From Brachionus koreanus (Eukaryota; Rotifera; Eurotatoria; Ploima; Brachionidae): DNA of 11,213 nucleotides. The stretch covers positions 337,519 to 348,731 of the forward strand of contig PJRA01000265.1 in NCBI GenBank assembly GCA_016987375.1. The letters are read 5' to 3'. Shown piece after piece: positions 7,729-11,213 of this stretch. The number at the start of each line of letters is the position of its first letter. The stretch's first letter is position 1. The notes under the pieces are model-generated. The model did not search any database and was not told the DNA's origin. It worked only from the letters and a program-made list of their open reading frames with translations. A program made the position numbers and the translations under genes.

Positions 7729-7791
7729 TTTTTTTCCAAGGGTCTAAATGTCAATCAGCTGATACAAGGCTTGTAGATCCTTAGAAAAAAA
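7729..7791. repeat. Nested palindrome with 18-bp imperfect outer arms
   Basis: The outer arms at 7729-7746 and 7774-7791 pair over 18 positions with one mismatch and one G-T wobble. Their core is AAGGGTCTA against TAGATCCTT, flanked by T7/A7. Inside the 27-nt spacer are two further palindromes: ATCAGCTGAT (7754-7763, perfect) and ACAAG-G-CTTGT (7763-7773). This layering is uncommon in the window. It could be a small inverted-repeat element, a hairpin RNA or a cruciform site. Confidence 0.55.
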
Positions 7792-10003
7792 ATTATTTTA
7801 ATTTAAAATTTTTGTTTTTATTCTTGTTCCAAAATTCACAATACAATTACTGATAATTAAGAACTCTTAGAAAATAAAAAATACAAGCTTTTTATTTTTT
7901 TAACTTATTTAAAACAAAATTTTAAATTTTTAAATAAAATTTTTTATTTATCTAAGTCTGAAAGCTGTTCATATTTTCTCAAAATTTTTTATTTTTCCCT
8001 CAATCAGTATTTTTCTACTCTAAAGGTATATTTTTTTATTTAATATTTGCGTAAATTAGTATTTATTTCACAATAATTACAAATTTACGTTAACAATTAT
8101 TTTTTTTAAGGTATAATTCTAATTTTTTTAGCTTTTAGGATGTTTTTTTTTCAACACAGCAAAATCATCTACGTAAGATATGCCGAAATAATTTCAAAGC
8201 TTAATTTATAATATAATTAAAGTCAAATAAAAAGCTTGCTAATCAGAAATTTTTATTTAATTTTAAAAAATTGACGAGAAAATTAAATAAAATATTAAAA
8301 CAGTTATCCAACTTTTTAACATTTTAAACAGAAAAGCCTAGGGAAATTTTAAACAATTAAAAATAAAATTTTAACATGAATATTTTCTTGAAAAAATAAA
8401 CTATTAAAAATGATTCAAATAAACTAAAAAACAACTTGTAATACTGGAAAAATTCTTTTTATTTCTATAGAAATTTTAAAATTAATCAAACCATTTTTTT
8501 TGTTGAATGAAAGACTAGGTTTTGGTGAAGGATACCAGATATAATTCTCAAAATTTAAATCAGTTAACTAATGGCACTTTGTTTTTAATGCCTTTAAAAA
8601 ATGATTTTGATTTACTAAAAAGAAGTATTTTTCGAGATAAAACAACCGATTTAATAAAAAAAATCATTATGCTGTCCAACTTTTTTATTTTTATTTTGTT
8701 TTAATGTCTAATTATTTCTCTCGAATAGAATCAGCAGTTATTTTTGAAATTAATCATACAAAATTTATTTTTGTCTTTTTTTTTGTTGAAATTTTTATGG
8801 CTATTTTTTCAGTTAAAAAATGGAACAAACATTATTTGGGAAATGTTATGTAATGGTCTTTGAATCTGAAAATTTATTTTTTCATTGAAACGAAAAGCAT
8901 GTGAATGAAAATCTCTTTTTTTAAGAGAAAATTAGTAAAGAAAGTTCATAACCATTTAGACACATATTCCAAAAATATATTTTCTTAATTAGAAAGCAAA
9001 ATTTCTATTAGCTTATTTTGATTTTATTACGTATTCCTTGAGTGATATATAAATGTTATCAGCGTTTTTTTTTTAATTAATTATTAAAAATTAAATAGAT
9101 TTTAGTTGAAAAAATGATTTTTAAATTTAATTCTTAAAAAATTTTGAAATTAAAAGAAAAATTGCATTAGAGATTTTGACCGAATCTTAGTGCTTGAAAT
9201 TTAAAAAAAAATATCATAATCCTTTAAAATTAATTAAGAACAAAATATTATTAATTTTTCAGCTTTGAAATCGCTCTGTTTAATATATTATACCAGTGAA
9301 ATATATTCACAGGCCAATAGTCCAGATTCAAAAGACATGAGACATTTACATAAAATAAGTAATTTAATAAATGAAATTTAATCAAATAATAAATGGCAAC
9401 AAATTAACTTTGCATCTAAATAAATGATTCATAATCTGAAAATAAAAAATTGATAAATGACAAAAATTATCTTCTTAAAATTTTATTTAATTAATGACAA
9501 AAAAATTAGTCTACACAAAAACTCGAAAAAAAAAGTGTCGAAAATTAGTTTATTGAAACAAAATGATTAACTAGTTAATTTGAATTTGAATTTTTCCAGT
9601 GAATAAATTTCAAAAATTTCAATTTTTTAAATTTTTTTCATTTTCTTTTCAAAAATATTTAAATGTTAGACAAGTTAATCCAAAGAATTTAATTGAAAAA
9701 ATTTAAACTTTTTATTTTACTGTTAAGCCATTTTAAGGTCGGTAAAAAAAAATTAAATTTCAAAAAAAAACATGTATTTTGTAACAATGGTAAATTTATT
9801 GTTTTAAAAATAATCAGCTAAAGAATATTTTGCCTGAAAATCAAATAGTTATTTGATGTTTAAGTTTACGATTTTTTTTCTAAATTATTTTTTTAATTAA
9901 GCATACTTCTTTTTTTTTGGAGTCCTTGAGCTAAAATTTGAAAATTTTTTTTCATTAAAAAAGCTGCCAAATTTCAAAATTAACGTGATAACACCATTTA
10001 AAT
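7792..10003. other. A+T-rich spacer with no convincing gene
   Basis: Mostly A and T tracts. One plus-strand open stretch at 8522-8704 (KDTRYNSQNLNQLTNGTLF and onward to a TAA) is less biased than its surroundings, but it lacks a good start, splice sites or recognisable similarity. A minus-strand open stretch near 9255-9415 (including NLDYWPVNIFHWYNILN) is similar in quality. Both are within what chance could give. I see no RNA gene or intact transposon. Confidence 0.55.
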
Positions 10004-10024
10004 ATGAGTGAAAATTTGTTTTAA
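10004..10024 (+). promoter_or_regulatory. Possible short upstream ORF
   Basis: An ATG at 10004 opens a six-codon frame ending in TAA at 10022-10024, 16 nt before and out of frame with the ATG at 10041. If the transcript starts upstream of it, it could reduce translation of the main frame. The transcription start is not visible, so this remains conditional. Confidence 0.25.
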
Positions 10025-10040
10025 AAAATCACTTTTAAAA

Positions 10041-11213
10041 ATGAAAAAAAATTCAATCCTAACAGTTTATCTGCTAATATCGGCCCTACTGCTATTAAGC
10101 AAGGCTACAACTGAAACTGGTCAAACTGACGGAACAGAGGGAACATTGTTTTCTTCAACCACAACCACTATCCAAGCAGAGACAAACAATGGTCAGCAAG
10201 AAACTGGTCAAACTGACGGAACAGAGGGAACATTGATTTCTTCAACCACAACCACTATCCAAGCAGAGACAAACAATGGTCAGCAGGAAACTGAACAAAC
10301 AGATGATGCTACTTCCACTACAACAATCATAACCACAACAACAACAACAACAACTACAACCACTCCGACTACAACATCCACCACTAAAGCAAAAGGAAAT
10401 TGTAATGATGGTTATTATCCTGACGAAAATGATGAGTGTCGATGTAAAATTTTAAGACATAATTTTTTATATTCTAATTAATTAATTTTTAAAAGTTGAC
10501 TTTGATCGTTTGAGCAAAGTAGCCAATATTAAAATTGTGACCAAAAAAATGGATTCAAACGCTTTACAAAATGAAATAAGCAGTAAATGTTTTTTGATTT
10601 GTCCCGAAAATATGGACTGTACTGCTCTCACTGGTTCAGTTGAATGGATTTATTCCGAAGCTAACACAACTAGCACAACAGATTTGTCATATTCAACTGA
10701 AAAGAGGGAATTTTATTCTTATCTGGGTGATAGGACTTGGGAGTCTGCATTGGGAAATTCTGTAATTATTCAATTATTTTTTCTTGTTAAATAAAATTTT
10801 TTGCTATTTTTAGATTATGTGCACCATTAAATTAAATGACACAAATACGACATTTGAGGCAATTAGTACAAAGTTTGATCTTAGTTTTAAATGCGAGATG
10901 GAAGGCTTGACTGCAGATGAAATAAGCGTAATTTTTTAAAATTATGCTAGTTTGCTCATTTTTATCTAATTTAAAATATTAGAAATCAAAACCTTCTCAG
11001 CTTGAATACTTAATAACATTGAATGAAAAAGAAACAACAAAAAAAAGACTAAAATGCACTTCAACTATTCCTTTTGCATGTTCTGACACATCCAATTCAA
11101 ATTGTGACTTAAGGCTCGCTCTGAATTATAATTCAGCGCCTAGCAATGATAGAGTTGTGGTGTCACAGTGTTCAGAAAATTCAAATGGCAGACAAGTATG
11201 TAATCCAAAAGAG
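10041..11213 (+). CDS. Secreted Thr-rich mucin-like protein, 5' part (partial)
   Basis: Four exons join in frame: 10041-10443, 10496-10761, 10814-10927 and 10983 to the window edge, giving 338 residues so far. MKKNSILTVYLLISALLLL is a clear signal peptide, probably cleaved after SKA near residue 22. Residues 25-82 are two 29-residue repeats and the start of a third. A Thr tract (91-115) follows, a typical O-glycosylated stalk. NCNDGYYPDENDECR begins a Cys-containing region with 12 Cys up to the edge. Asn-X-Thr sites include EANTTST and LNDTNTTF. The protein is therefore probably secreted or a membrane ectodomain, perhaps mucin-like, but I recognise no domain and its C-terminus is outside the window. 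The ATG at 10041 is chosen because it starts the signal peptide and has A at -3; the frame upstream to 10008 has no ATG. Confidence 0.8.
10113..10286 (+). repeat. Two-copy 87-bp tandem repeat in exon 1
   Basis: Units 10113-10199 and 10200-10286 differ at only two bases: TTT/ATT (Phe to Leu-adjacent Ile) and a silent CAA/CAG at the end. A third unit starts (GAAACTGAACAAACAG) and then diverges into the Thr tract. Each unit encodes 29 residues beginning ETGQTDGTEGTL and ending NNGQQ. The near identity indicates a recent duplication that kept the frame. Confidence 0.95.
10311..10385 (+). repeat. Thr-codon (ACN) low-complexity tract
   Basis: Twenty-five codons, nearly all ACA, ACT or ACC with a few Ser, Ile and one Pro, including six consecutive ACA. 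This is a coding microsatellite that probably varies in length between individuals. It encodes the Thr-rich stalk of the secreted protein. Confidence 0.9.
10444..10495 (+). other. Intron 1 (52 nt, phase 1)
   Basis: GTAAAATTTT donor and a TTTTTAAAAG acceptor. Removing it joins DECR to FDFDRLSKVANIK in frame; without splicing the frame stops after 12 codons. The inside is almost pure A+T. Confidence 0.8.
10762..10813 (+). other. Intron 2 (52 nt, phase 0)
   Basis: GTAATTATTC donor and GCTATTTTTAG acceptor. Joining gives WESALGNS followed by IMCTIKLND. The unspliced frame reaches a TAA inside the intron at about 10792. Length is identical to intron 1. Confidence 0.8.
10928..10982 (+). other. Intron 3 (55 nt, phase 0)
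   Basis: GTAATTTTTT donor and AAAATATTAG acceptor. Joining gives LTADEIS followed by KSKPSQLEYL, open to the window edge. The unspliced frame stops within four codons. Confidence 0.8.

Noticed and set aside
8522..8704. Plus-strand open frame of about 60 codons
   Set aside because: It opens without an ATG, lacks convincing splice sites, ends in a hydrophobic run from T tracts and resembles nothing known. Mentioned in the spacer entry only.
9255..9415. Minus-strand open stretch with Trp and Cys codons
   Set aside because: About 50 codons without good splice signals or similarity; expected occasionally by chance across six frames.

Overview
The window looks like nuclear DNA from an invertebrate animal with a very A+T-rich genome, roughly four-fifths A+T by eye. 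Three things support this: decayed non-LTR (LINE) reverse transcriptase fragments; a secreted-protein gene whose exons join in frame across three very small GT-AG introns (52, 52 and 55 nt); and a single-exon gene with a TATA box and AATAAA signal. A rotifer or another small-bodied invertebrate with tiny introns would fit, but the sequence alone does not fix the lineage.

Layout. Positions 1-91 may be the edge of an exon on the minus strand. From 92 to about 4195 the DNA is mostly A+T-rich and gene-poor. It holds a minus-strand LINE C-terminal remnant (1472-1674), a perfect 18-bp hairpin (1949-1995) and a promoter-like segment (2004-2130). That segment shares several blocks, in the same order, with the real promoter and 5' leader at 4264-4336. 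Positions 4337-5326 are an intact single-exon gene for a 329-residue protein with eight 17-residue Ala/Pro/Ser repeats, of unknown function. From 5410 to 6331 there is little to see.

From 6332 to 7376 two LINE fragments lie in opposite orientation around an (ATT)5 repeat. The plus-strand one keeps only conserved reverse transcriptase blocks with the stretches between them missing. The minus-strand one covers the motif A to motif C interval that the first has lost. Both have a substituted motif C, so neither could work. Just downstream are a degraded hammerhead-ribozyme-like motif (7504-7550) and a nested palindrome (7729-7791). From 7792 to about 10000 I see no gene.

Positions 10041-11213 are the 5' part of a secreted, mucin-like gene that runs off the right edge. 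It has a signal peptide, two nearly identical 29-residue repeats, a threonine tract and then a cysteine-containing region with N-glycosylation sites. Nothing links the two main genes functionally. I see no clear undescribed multi-gene system. The most unusual items are the duplicated promoter/leader, the two recently expanded repeat proteins, and the palindrome and ribozyme-like motifs next to the LINE debris.
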